From NCBI RefSeq assembly GCF_015689335.1, contig NZ_CP065053.1:5766001-5830000 (forward strand): a stretch of 64,000 nt of DNA, written 5' to 3'. A model generated the notes under the pieces. That model was not told the origin of the DNA. It saw only the letters and a list, made by a program, of their open reading frames with translations, and did not search any database. Source of the stretch: Massilia antarctica (GTDB lineage Bacteria; Pseudomonadota; Gammaproteobacteria; Burkholderiales; Burkholderiaceae_D). The translations under genes were made by a program, and so were the position numbers. Shown here in pieces: positions 1 to 6,428 of the stretch. Position 1 is the stretch's first letter. Every line of letters starts with the position of its first letter.

Positions 1-120
1 CGATCTAATCTCTTGACGCGGACTTGGCAATATCGATGGCCAGAAACGGAACATGCACTTGTTTTGCAACGCGGGGGACAACAGCCAGTCCGGCCTCGAT
101 ATCGGTACGACCATAAGGCG

Positions 121-423
121 CTACCAGTGTTCTAGTTCGCTGGCCAGCGCATGCCGCTCCGGTGTGTTCACCAGACGCAACCCGCGCCCCAGATAGTCGT
201 CGCAGGTTTCCTGATAGTCGGGGATTGGCCCCACCCGCAGAATGCAAGACTCCTCGCCATCGATGCGGTAAGGATGGTCGCACGCCAAATAGAATTCGAA
301 GTCGTAGGCCGCGCCGCCGAACGTTTCGCTGAAAACGATGAAACGGCCTTGAACGCGTGCAATGTTTATTGTTAATCCGAGACAAAAACCAGCGCTGCAT
401 GCAAGTAGTTTTTTACAGCACGC
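121..423 (-). pseudogene. Open frame of a hypothetical protein with no start codon
   Basis: A minus-strand frame open between stops reads as a plausible globular protein tail (it contains FSETFGGAAYDFEFY, RVGPIPDYQETCDDYLGRG and ends NTPERHALASELEHW). It has no in-frame ATG, GTG, TTG or CTG before the upstream stop. The overlapping long frame in another phase has shadow-like, Arg-rich composition over the same stretch, so the visible protein-like signal lies in this frame. It is either the 3' part of a gene whose start was lost by a frameshift or deletion, or a gene with a rare start. No family is recognised. It lies in an AT-richer accessory stretch. Confidence 0.3.
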
Positions 424-612
424 TCAACGTATTAAATTTACGGCTGCAAAAATGTAAGTGGAAAACGGCACCGTGTTTCACGCTATGTGTCGCCGAATTT
501 GCTAACCATTCAATGTCGGCTCTTGGCCGATTGTACGCGGTCACGGCACCGGCACGCGCCTGCAAAGCTGCCCGTCTATGTAATTTGGAAATCAAGTATC
601 AACCGTGGCGAT

Positions 613-990
613 TCAATGGGAGCTGCCTTTTATGTCGATATGCTCAACATCGAGCCTTGCTTCGGCGCGCACGACAAATTCCCCGTTTTTTAATATTACG
701 CATTCGTTCGTAATGCCCCTGATGTCGAGTCCAAATAATTGTTTTTTGCGTGCTATCAATGCATCGACGATTGCTGCCGACATTGGATGCGCACGTGTAA
801 GCTGGTGCCTTACTGCAGTGACACTCTCGGTAGTCTTGTGCCATTGATCCACCACGCAGGCATTCCACACGCACGCAGCCAGCCTCAACACCACCTCCAA
901 GTCATTCTTGGAATACCCTTCTTCAAGCTCTTGAATGAGCGGGTCAGCATACTCGATGAGGGTAAGCGAAATTTTCTTTGTCGGGATCAT
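613..990 (-). CDS. Hypothetical protein, 125 aa
   Basis: A complete minus-strand frame starts ATG and gives a well-composed soluble protein: acidic and helical in the N-terminal half (LIQELEEGYSKNDLEVVLRLA), beta-like in the C-terminal half (ECVILKNGEFVVRAEARLDVEHIDIKG). No signal peptide or membrane segment is visible and I recognise no family. Its first codons overlap the end of another short minus frame (about 952-1086), which reads as coding (RSLTPRIWKQMFAYPKIPEKL) but has no good start. This suggests it was the second gene of a pair whose upstream partner is now truncated. Small proteins of this kind often accompany polymorphic toxin loci, but nothing here proves that. Confidence 0.6.
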   Translation of the reverse strand: MIPTKKISLTLIEYADPLIQELEEGYSKNDLEVVLRLAACVWNACVVDQWHKTTESVTAVRHQLTRAHPMSAAIVDALIARKKQLFGLDIRGITNECVILKNGEFVVRAEARLDVEHIDIKGSSH

Positions 991-1086
991 TCAGTTTTTC
1001 AGGTATTTTTGGGTAGGCGAACATCTGCTTCCAGATGCGCGGCGTGAGCGACCGCTCATGGCCGAAGCGAATATCCAGAACGGCTC
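952..1086 (-). pseudogene. Truncated coding fragment upstream of the 125-aa gene
   Basis: Between an upstream TGA and a downstream TGA the minus strand encodes about 45 residues with protein-like composition, including FGHERSLTPRIWKQMFAYP and IPEKLNDPDKENFAYP. No usable start precedes this stretch; the only in-frame ATG is internal. The 3' end overlaps the start of the following 125-aa gene by about 40 nt, as is common in operons. I read it as the 3' remnant of a lost gene. The function is unknown. The rest of the 991-1216 interval shows no gene I can support. Confidence 0.25.
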
Positions 1087-1216
1087 AGTGTACGCGGTTG
1101 TTGCTTTCACGGCAACTGCAGGGTTTTGTCAGGCGCTCTCAGTTAACGCCATTGGAAACCGGCCCCTGCCTTTGCACAGGTCCAAGAGATTCGAGGAGTT
1201 TCCTTGAAACTGGGCG

Positions 1217-1615
1217 CTACGCGGGAACGACCGAGGTTTTTCTTAGTGCCTCAACATCGCTGCGCAACTGCGCCGCCAGTTCATCGGCCTGCGCCTTGTC
1301 GAAATCCGCATGCATCCGCTTGCGCACCCCGAATTCATTGAGCATCACATGCTTGTCCGGCACCACGCCATGCTGCGCCAGGCACTGGCGCGCGCACGCG
1401 AGCGGACAGCCATCGATGGCCAGCACCGGCCGGCCCGAGCGCGCCAGCTTGACCAGCGGCGCCACGCCGCCGCCCACGCCGGCGATGCACGACATTTCAG
1501 CCGCTCCACTGCGGTCGAGCGCAAGCGCCAGATGGTTCGCCATCTGCGCCGCGCTCGAACACCCGGAACACGAATACACCAGCGGCAGCGCCGCCCTGTC
1601 CGCATCCATCATCAT
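1217..1615 (-). CDS. DGC-domain putative zinc-binding protein, fourth gene of the ubiUVT operon
   Basis: The 132-residue protein matches the DGC family of putative zinc-binding proteins: an N-terminal CSGCS motif (residues about 16-20), a central AEMSCIAGVGG segment, and IDGCPLACARQCL, which supplies the family's eponymous D-G-C and further cysteines. Six or more conserved Cys residues suggest a metal or iron-sulphur site. It begins 7 nt after the ubiT stop on the same strand, so it is probably co-transcribed with ubiU, ubiV and ubiT from the FNR-type promoter. The biochemical role of the family is not established. The location suggests a part in anaerobic quinone or redox metabolism, which is inference. 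Confidence 0.8.
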   Translation of the reverse strand: MMMDADRAALPLVYSCSGCSSAAQMANHLALALDRSGAAEMSCIAGVGGGVAPLVKLARSGRPVLAIDGCPLACARQCLAQHGVVPDKHVMLNEFGVRKRMHADFDKAQADELAAQLRSDVEALRKTSVVPA

Positions 1616-1621
1616 TCTCCT

Positions 1622-2083
1622 TTATGTGGCGCTGGCACGGCGCCAGCGCGCCGGCAGCAGGCGCTCCGGGTCGAACAGCGCGACATCGATCGCATCGAGC
1701 GTGTTCTTCACCAGCAGCCCCAGTTCCGTATCGCCTTCCATGGTCAGGCGACGCGCAAAAAACAAGGTATCCGGATCCTCGCGCCGCTGCGCCAGCAGCA
1801 GGAAGTCGCGCGCGCTGGCGCCGATCGACAGGTCCGGTTTGTCCGCCCCCGACAGGGCGACGAAGCGCGATCCGCGCCAGCCCACGTCGAAACGCAGGCC
1901 GGCGTCGGTGACGCCGATACGGATCGTGCGGCCTTCCAGCGCCGCCCGCACGTCGCCCGGTAACTGCGGCCCGAGCACGCGGGTCAGGCCGGCGGCGAAC
2001 AGCAGCGAGCCGGGAAAGCGCGGCAGGCGCCCCAGCGCCCGGGCGAGCGGTGCCGGCAAGGCCGGATACACGTGCGCTTTCAT
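1622..2083 (-). CDS. ubiT: UbiT, SCP2-domain accessory factor for O2-independent ubiquinone biosynthesis
   Basis: About 153 residues from the chosen ATG, with an SCP2 sterol-carrier fold: hydrophobic N-terminal helix (GSLLFAAGLTRVLG), then the segment around IRIGVTDAGLRFDVGW and DKPDLSIGASARDFLLLAQRREDPDTLFFARRL typical of UbiT. In E. coli UbiT works with UbiU and UbiV in oxygen-independent ubiquinone synthesis and is thought to bind lipid intermediates. The start at 2083 was chosen because it overlaps the ubiV stop by 4 nt (ATGA), as expected for translational coupling; a longer frame upstream would run into ubiV. Third gene of the ubiU-ubiV-ubiT-DGC operon. Confidence 0.9.
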   Translation of the reverse strand: MKAHVYPALPAPLARALGRLPRFPGSLLFAAGLTRVLGPQLPGDVRAALEGRTIRIGVTDAGLRFDVGWRGSRFVALSGADKPDLSIGASARDFLLLAQRREDPDTLFFARRLTMEGDTELGLLVKNTLDAIDVALFDPERLLPARWRRASAT

Positions 2084-2982
2084 GCAGCCTCCCGCTTGTC
2101 GAACGCCATGCCCGGCTTGCCATGCCAGTAGCCGTCGCACGATGGCGCAGGCATCAGCGGCGCCAGTGCGGCCAGGGCCTGCCCGGTGTCGACCTCGTGA
2201 CGGCGCGCGCGGTCGAACAGCGCGACCACGGCGTCGGTATGCCGGGCCTGGGGACTGATGCGCAGCACGTCGACGCCGATCGCTTCCATATCCGCCATGT
2301 CGCCGAGCAGGTTGTACACCAGGTGCGACTGGATCTGGGTGCCATTGAGGATCAAAAAGGTGTCGGCGTCGCGCGTGCGCAGCTCCAGGCCGTCGGGATG
2401 CGCCAGGCAGCTGAACTGGCAGTCATCCTTGCCCAGGTCGCGGTGGCGCGCCGTGAAGCAGCGCGCCGAAAACGCCAGCGGCATGCGGCCATACGCGAAC
2501 ACTTCGGTTTCCAGCCCCGCCGGGCGGCTTTGCAGCATCGTCGCCAGCGCCGCGCGCCCCATTTCGAGCGGCATGACCCAGCGCCGCGCGCCCAGTTGCG
2601 CCATCAGGGCCACGCTGTCTTCGTTGTACAGGTTCAAATGCGGCCCGGCCACGAACGGCAGCGCGCCGTCGAGGCAGTGCACCGCGCCGATATCGTTCGC
2701 CTCGACCGCGAAGCGGCCGTTCGAGGTTAGTTTGCGCAGGGTAGTCAGGTCGCTGCCCGATTCGAGCAGGGCCTGGGTCGACAGCACCACCTCCTTGCCG
2801 GCATCGGCCAGCATGGCGGCCAGCGCCAGCCAGTCGGGCAGGCGCAGCTCGTGGCGGCGCGAGCAGACCGTCTCGCCCAGGTAGACGATATCGACCGGGC
2901 TTGCCGCCATCGACTCGTAGAACGCCATCATCGTATCGCGCGGCCAGTAGTACAGCACCGGACCCAAGGCCAGTTTCATCAT
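2080..2982 (-). CDS. ubiV: UbiV, U32-family protein for O2-independent ubiquinone hydroxylation
   Basis: A 300-residue U32 peptidase-family protein. It carries the four cysteines expected for the UbiV 4Fe-4S cluster: Cys40 in GETVCSRRHE, then Cys175, Cys188 and Cys192 in the segment ARCFTARHRDLGKDDCQFSC. UbiU and UbiV form a complex that hydroxylates the quinone ring without O2, using prephenate as oxygen donor in E. coli. The gene starts 11 nt after ubiU ends and overlaps ubiT by 4 nt. The reading starts with two Met codons; either could initiate. Confidence 0.93.
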   Translation of the reverse strand: MMKLALGPVLYYWPRDTMMAFYESMAASPVDIVYLGETVCSRRHELRLPDWLALAAMLADAGKEVVLSTQALLESGSDLTTLRKLTSNGRFAVEANDIGAVHCLDGALPFVAGPHLNLYNEDSVALMAQLGARRWVMPLEMGRAALATMLQSRPAGLETEVFAYGRMPLAFSARCFTARHRDLGKDDCQFSCLAHPDGLELRTRDADTFLILNGTQIQSHLVYNLLGDMADMEAIGVDVLRISPQARHTDAVVALFDRARRHEVDTGQALAALAPLMPAPSCDGYWHGKPGMAFDKREAA

Positions 2983-2992
2983 CGTGCCTCCC

Positions 2993-4027
2993 CTATTTCC
3001 ATGAGCGGTGGTAGGCGCCCAGCGTATGCTGCTGCCCCTCTGCCACCTTGTTCAGATCGGCCATCCATGCCTGCTTTGCCGAAAAACGCTTCGGATTGGC
3101 GCGGTACTGGTCGATCGCCTCGCGCCAGACGCGCGTTACCTGCGCCACGTACGCAGGACTGCGCTGGCGCCCTTCGATCTTGATCGCGCTCACCCCCAGC
3201 TCGATCAGCTGCGGCAGCAATTCAAGGGTATTCAGGCTGGCCGGTTCCTCGATGGCGTAAAACTGTTCGCCCGCGACGTCGAAACGGCCCTTGCACAGGG
3301 TTGGATAGCTGGCCTGCTCGCCGTCGGCGTAGCGGTCGATCAGCACCTCGTTCAGGCGCGACTCCAGTCCGGCCGGGGTCTGCTGCCAGCGCACCGCCTT
3401 GGCCGGCGAGCACACGCCGTGGGTGTTGGGCGACTCGCCCGTGACATAGGACGACAGCGCGCAGCGCCCTTCGACCATCACGCACAGGCTGCCGAAGCCG
3501 AACACCTCGATCTCGACCGGGGTATTGCGCACCACCTGCTCCACCTGCGCCACCGACAGCACCCGCGGCAGCACCGCGCGCGCAATGCCGAAGTGGCGGT
3601 GGAAGAAGTTGATGGCCTCGTAGTTGGTGGCCGAACCCTGCACCGACAGGTGCAGCCGCAGCGCCGGATAGCGTTCGGCCGCGTAGCGCATCAGGCCCGG
3701 GTCGGCCAGGATCACCGCGTCGATGCCGGCGCCGGCGGCGCGGTCAATGGCGCGCCGCCACAGCGCACCGGCGGACGGCTGCGGATAGGTGTTCAGCGCA
3801 AGCAGCACCTTGCGCCCGCGCGCATGGCTGTAGGCGATGCCCTGTTCGATCGCGGCCTCGTCGAAGTTCAGGCCTGCGAAGTTGCGTGCGTTGGTGGCGT
3901 CGCGAAAGCCGAGGTAGACGCAGTCGGCGCCGTTGTCCACGGCCGCCTTGAGGGCCGGCAGGCTGCCGGCCGGACACACCAGTTCGAACGGCGTGGCGCC
4001 GTCGGAAGAATTTGACATCATGTTCAT
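2993..4027 (-). CDS. ubiU: UbiU, U32-family protein for O2-independent ubiquinone hydroxylation
   Basis: A U32-family protein whose core begins FELVCPAGSLPALKAAVDNGAD. The U32 signature is seen as EVFGFGSLCVMVEGRC followed by GESPNTHGVCSP. Four cysteines lie in SLCVM, GRCAL, HGVCSP and TLCKG with spacings 7, 17 and 39, which are the spacings I recall for the Fe-S ligands of E. coli UbiU. Partner of UbiV in anaerobic ubiquinone synthesis. The frame extends to 4066, but that would read into the promoter, so I chose the ATG at 4027; ATGs at 4021 or 4018 are also possible and none has a strong ribosome-binding site. First gene of the operon, downstream of an FNR-type box. Confidence 0.93.
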   Translation of the reverse strand: MNMMSNSSDGATPFELVCPAGSLPALKAAVDNGADCVYLGFRDATNARNFAGLNFDEAAIEQGIAYSHARGRKVLLALNTYPQPSAGALWRRAIDRAAGAGIDAVILADPGLMRYAAERYPALRLHLSVQGSATNYEAINFFHRHFGIARAVLPRVLSVAQVEQVVRNTPVEIEVFGFGSLCVMVEGRCALSSYVTGESPNTHGVCSPAKAVRWQQTPAGLESRLNEVLIDRYADGEQASYPTLCKGRFDVAGEQFYAIEEPASLNTLELLPQLIELGVSAIKIEGRQRSPAYVAQVTRVWREAIDQYRANPKRFSAKQAWMADLNKVAEGQQHTLGAYHRSWK

Positions 4028-4048
4028 TCGTCGTAAGGTGGGGACTGC

Positions 4049-4054
4049 ACTGTA
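4049..4054 (-). promoter_or_regulatory. Candidate -10 element of the ubiU promoter
   Basis: On the minus strand the hexamer TACAGT lies 23 nt downstream of the FNR-type box, the spacing expected of a class II FNR-activated promoter. The predicted transcript start is about 4042, giving a short leader before the ubiU ATG at 4027. Confidence 0.5.
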
Positions 4055-4077
4055 GCCCGATGGCACGCCTGAAATCT

Positions 4078-4091
4078 TTGACGTGCATCAA
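4078..4091. promoter_or_regulatory. FNR/Anr/Dnr-type box shared by divergent ubiU and hemerythrin operons
   Basis: The 14-mer TTGACGTGCATCAA differs from the FNR consensus TTGAT-N4-ATCAA at one base. It lies between the divergent ubiU and hemerythrin genes. A -10-like hexamer sits 23 nt away on each side (TACAGT toward ubiU, GACAAT at 4115-4120 toward the hemerythrin gene). One bound dimer could therefore act as a class II activator in both directions. FNR, Anr and the NO-responsive Dnr/Nnr proteins share this motif, so the sequence alone does not say which one binds. Confidence 0.7.
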
Positions 4092-4114
4092 GGATTTTCA
4101 GCATGCGATGCAGC

Positions 4115-4120
4115 GACAAT
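4115..4120 (+). promoter_or_regulatory. Candidate -10 element of the hemerythrin promoter
   Basis: GACAAT lies 23 nt downstream of the FNR-type box on the plus strand, mirroring the arrangement toward ubiU. The predicted start near 4127 gives a leader of about 24 nt, including the strong AGGAGG ribosome-binding site at 4140-4145. Confidence 0.45.
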
Positions 4121-4150
4121 GGCGCCATCCACAAACAGCAGGAGGACACG

Positions 4151-4615
4151 ATGGACACTATCGGCAGCTATCTCGAAGCCGACCATGTGCGTTGCGACGC
4201 GCTGTTCGCCGACGCACACCAGGCCGTGCGCCATAGCCAGTGGCGCGAGGCCGGCCACGCCCTGGCCGCGTTCCGCCATGCACTCGAGCGGCATCTGCTG
4301 ATCGAGGAGCGCATCGTTTTCCCGGCCTTCGAAAACGCCATCGGCGCGACCAGCGCGCCCACCGCATCGATGCGCAGCGAACATCTGCGTATCCGCGGCG
4401 TGGTGCAACGCCTGGCCAACGCGCTGTCCGAGCGCGATACCGAAGCGTTCCTGATCCACGCCGACACCTTGGGCATCGTGCTGTACCAGCACAGCGAAAA
4501 GGAAGAAGGCGTGCTCTATCCGATGATCGAAAGGGTGCTCGCGCGCAGCTGCAACAAGCTGGTGTTGGCCATGCAGGCGTTCGGCGCGATGGACCAGATG
4601 GCCAGCGCCGCATGA
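4151..4615 (+). CDS. Hemerythrin-like cation-binding protein
   Basis: A 154-residue four-helix hemerythrin-domain protein. Candidate di-iron ligands are visible as the His of EADHVRCDALF, the His/Glu pair in ERHLLIEERIVFPAFE, EHLRIR, and YQHSEKEEGVLYPMIE. Proteins of this class bind O2 or NO, or repair iron centres. The frame extends upstream to 4103, but ATG 4151 was chosen because a strong AGGAGG lies just before it. The stop overlaps the next gene (ATGA). Together with the DUF2249 protein and the NnrS-like membrane protein it forms a typical NO/low-oxygen response group, consistent with the FNR-type box upstream. Confidence 0.88.
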   Translation: MDTIGSYLEADHVRCDALFADAHQAVRHSQWREAGHALAAFRHALERHLLIEERIVFPAFENAIGATSAPTASMRSEHLRIRGVVQRLANALSERDTEAFLIHADTLGIVLYQHSEKEEGVLYPMIERVLARSCNKLVLAMQAFGAMDQMASAA

Positions 4616-4857
4616 GCGGCGCCGCGCCCCGCCTGCACCACCTCGACGTGCGCGGCCTGGAGCCGCCCGAGCCGATGGAACGGGTGCTCGAAGCGCTCGA
4701 CCGCCTGCCCGACAGCGATCAACTGTGCATGCTGATCGAGCGCGAACCGCGCCCGCTGTACCGCATCCTGGCGCACAACGGCTATGGCTACAACACCACC
4801 ATCCTGCCCGACTATCTGTACGAAGTGCGGATCTGGCGCCGCGCTGCGGACGCCTGA
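4612..4857 (+). CDS. DUF2249 domain protein, 81 aa
   Basis: A small protein with the DUF2249 pattern: an N-terminal LDVRGLEPPEPMERVLEALD segment, then QLCMLIEREPRPLYRIL and a Tyr-rich end (NGYGYNTTI, PDYLYEVRIWR). The family is TusA-like in overall fold and is repeatedly found beside hemerythrin and nitrogen-oxide genes; its reaction is unknown. The ATG overlaps the stop of the hemerythrin gene by 4 nt, so translation is probably coupled. It is too short to be conspicuous among the overlapping frames, but the overlap and composition are convincing. Confidence 0.85.
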   Translation: MSGAAPRLHHLDVRGLEPPEPMERVLEALDRLPDSDQLCMLIEREPRPLYRILAHNGYGYNTTILPDYLYEVRIWRRAADA

Positions 4858-4874
4858 ATCGGCACGCCCGGCCC

Positions 4875-6215
4875 ATGCAGCGCACCCTCTCGCTCGACCA
4901 ATCGCCGCCGCTCGGCGCGGTGCTGCGTTACTTCCTCGCCACGCCGGTCTTCGCGCTGCTGGCCGGCGCGCTGCTGCTGTGGCAGGGCGCGCCGGCGCTG
5001 GCCTCGCGCTGGTCGCCGTCCACCCTGGCCTTGACCCACCTGCTGACCCTGGGCACCCTGGGCATGACCATGGCCGGGGCGCTGATCCAGATCCTGCCCG
5101 TGGTGGCCGGCGTCACCTTGCCGCGCGCGCGCATCCTCGCTCCCGGCGTGCACGCGCTGCTGGCCGGCGGCGTCGCCGCACTGGCCGCGGCATTCTTGTT
5201 CTCCCGGCCGTGGCTGTTCCAGCTGGCGCTGGTGCTGCTGCTGCCCGCCTTTGCATGGCTGATCGGCGCGCTCACGCTGGCCTTGTGGCAGATGCCGCCG
5301 CCCGGCGCGCTGCCGATGACGGCCACCGTCCGCCTATCGCTCGCCAGCCTGGTCGTCACCGTGTGCCTGGGCGCCCTGCTGGCGGGCGCCTTTGCCTGGC
5401 CGGCGGCCGCCGCACCGCTGCCGCTGATGCTGGCCACCGACGTGCACGCGCTGTGGGGCGTGTTCGGCTGGGCGGGCATGCTGCTGGTCGGGGTATCGTT
5501 GCAAGTGGTGCCGATGTTCCAGGTAACGCCCCTGTACGACGAGCCGCTGCCGCGCGTGCTGGGCGTGACGATCTTCCTGCTGCTGGTGACATGGACCGTG
5601 AGCGCCACGGCGCTGCGCGCGCGCCTGCCCTGGACCGAACCGCTGGCCGGCGCGCTGCTGCTGGCCGCCTATGCGCTCTTCGCGCTGGCCACCTTGCGCC
5701 TGCTGGCGCGCCGCAAACGCCCCCAGGCCGACGCCATGACCCTGTTCTGGCGCCTGGCGATGGCCAGCATGCTGGCTTGCGCGGCGCTGTGGGCGGCGCC
5801 GGCACAACTGGCGGGCGACGGCCGCGCCCTGGCAATGGGCGTGCTGATGCTGGTCGGTTTCCTGTATTCGACCATCAACGGCATGCTGTACAAGATCGTG
5901 CCCTTCCTGCTCTGGCGCGACATGCAGGAGCGCGCCGCCGACGGCCAGCGCGTGCCGGCCATCAAGACCCTGATCGCCGACCAGCAGGCGCAGCGCCAGT
6001 TCTGGCTGCACGCGACGGCGCTGGTCCTGCTGGCGGCGGCCTGCTGGTGGCCGGCGCTGCTGGCGCGGCCGGCGGCCGCGGCGATGTGCCTGTCGGCCGG
6101 CTGGCTGTTGCTGAACCTGTCGACCGGTCTCTGGCGCGCCTGCGGCGCGATGCGCTGCGGCGCCGCGCGCGCCCGCGTGGACGCGAACCCGGCGCTCGGC
6201 CGGCATGGCGGTTAA
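4875..6215 (+). CDS. NnrS/heme-copper-oxidase-like polytopic membrane protein
   Basis: A 446-residue protein with about 12 predicted transmembrane segments. Conserved-looking His residues lie in helices (LALTHLLTLGTLGMTMAG; ATDVHALWGVFGWAGMLLVG), reminiscent of NnrS and of cytochrome oxidase subunit I-like proteins encoded with hemerythrins in denitrifiers. It may bind heme or deal with NO at the inner membrane; that function is inferred from family and neighbours. The ATG at 4875 lies 17 nt after the DUF2249 stop; an upstream extension of the frame overlaps DUF2249 and is unlikely. Third and last gene of the operon. Confidence 0.75.
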   Translation: MQRTLSLDQSPPLGAVLRYFLATPVFALLAGALLLWQGAPALASRWSPSTLALTHLLTLGTLGMTMAGALIQILPVVAGVTLPRARILAPGVHALLAGGVAALAAAFLFSRPWLFQLALVLLLPAFAWLIGALTLALWQMPPPGALPMTATVRLSLASLVVTVCLGALLAGAFAWPAAAAPLPLMLATDVHALWGVFGWAGMLLVGVSLQVVPMFQVTPLYDEPLPRVLGVTIFLLLVTWTVSATALRARLPWTEPLAGALLLAAYALFALATLRLLARRKRPQADAMTLFWRLAMASMLACAALWAAPAQLAGDGRALAMGVLMLVGFLYSTINGMLYKIVPFLLWRDMQERAADGQRVPAIKTLIADQQAQRQFWLHATALVLLAAACWWPALLARPAAAAMCLSAGWLLLNLSTGLWRACGAMRCGAARARVDANPALGRHGG

Positions 6216-6428
6216 GCCCGCGATGCCGCCGCCAGCTATTCCCCGTGCGCCGGCACATCTCGAATAATTACCATTCGGCAATGATCGGCCTGCCCGTACT
6301 GGCGCTTCCTGGGTACAAACTTAATTTTCCCTGATTTAAGAGCCGCGCGGTAACACGTCCGAGGTGAAATGTTATATCTTGACGCTTGGCGCCGAGGTCC
6401 CTCCGCGCCCTCCAACCACGTGGTATAA

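Noticed and set aside
5..117. Minus-strand tail ending VPFLAIDIAKSASRD that looks protein-like
   Set aside because: It is the end of a long frame whose upstream part has shadow composition and competes with another open frame; no start or family could be supported.
2258..2884. Long plus-strand frames over the ubiV and ubiT genes
   Set aside because: They are GC-driven antisense shadows, rich in Arg, Ser and Pro, without ribosome-binding sites or recognisable domains.
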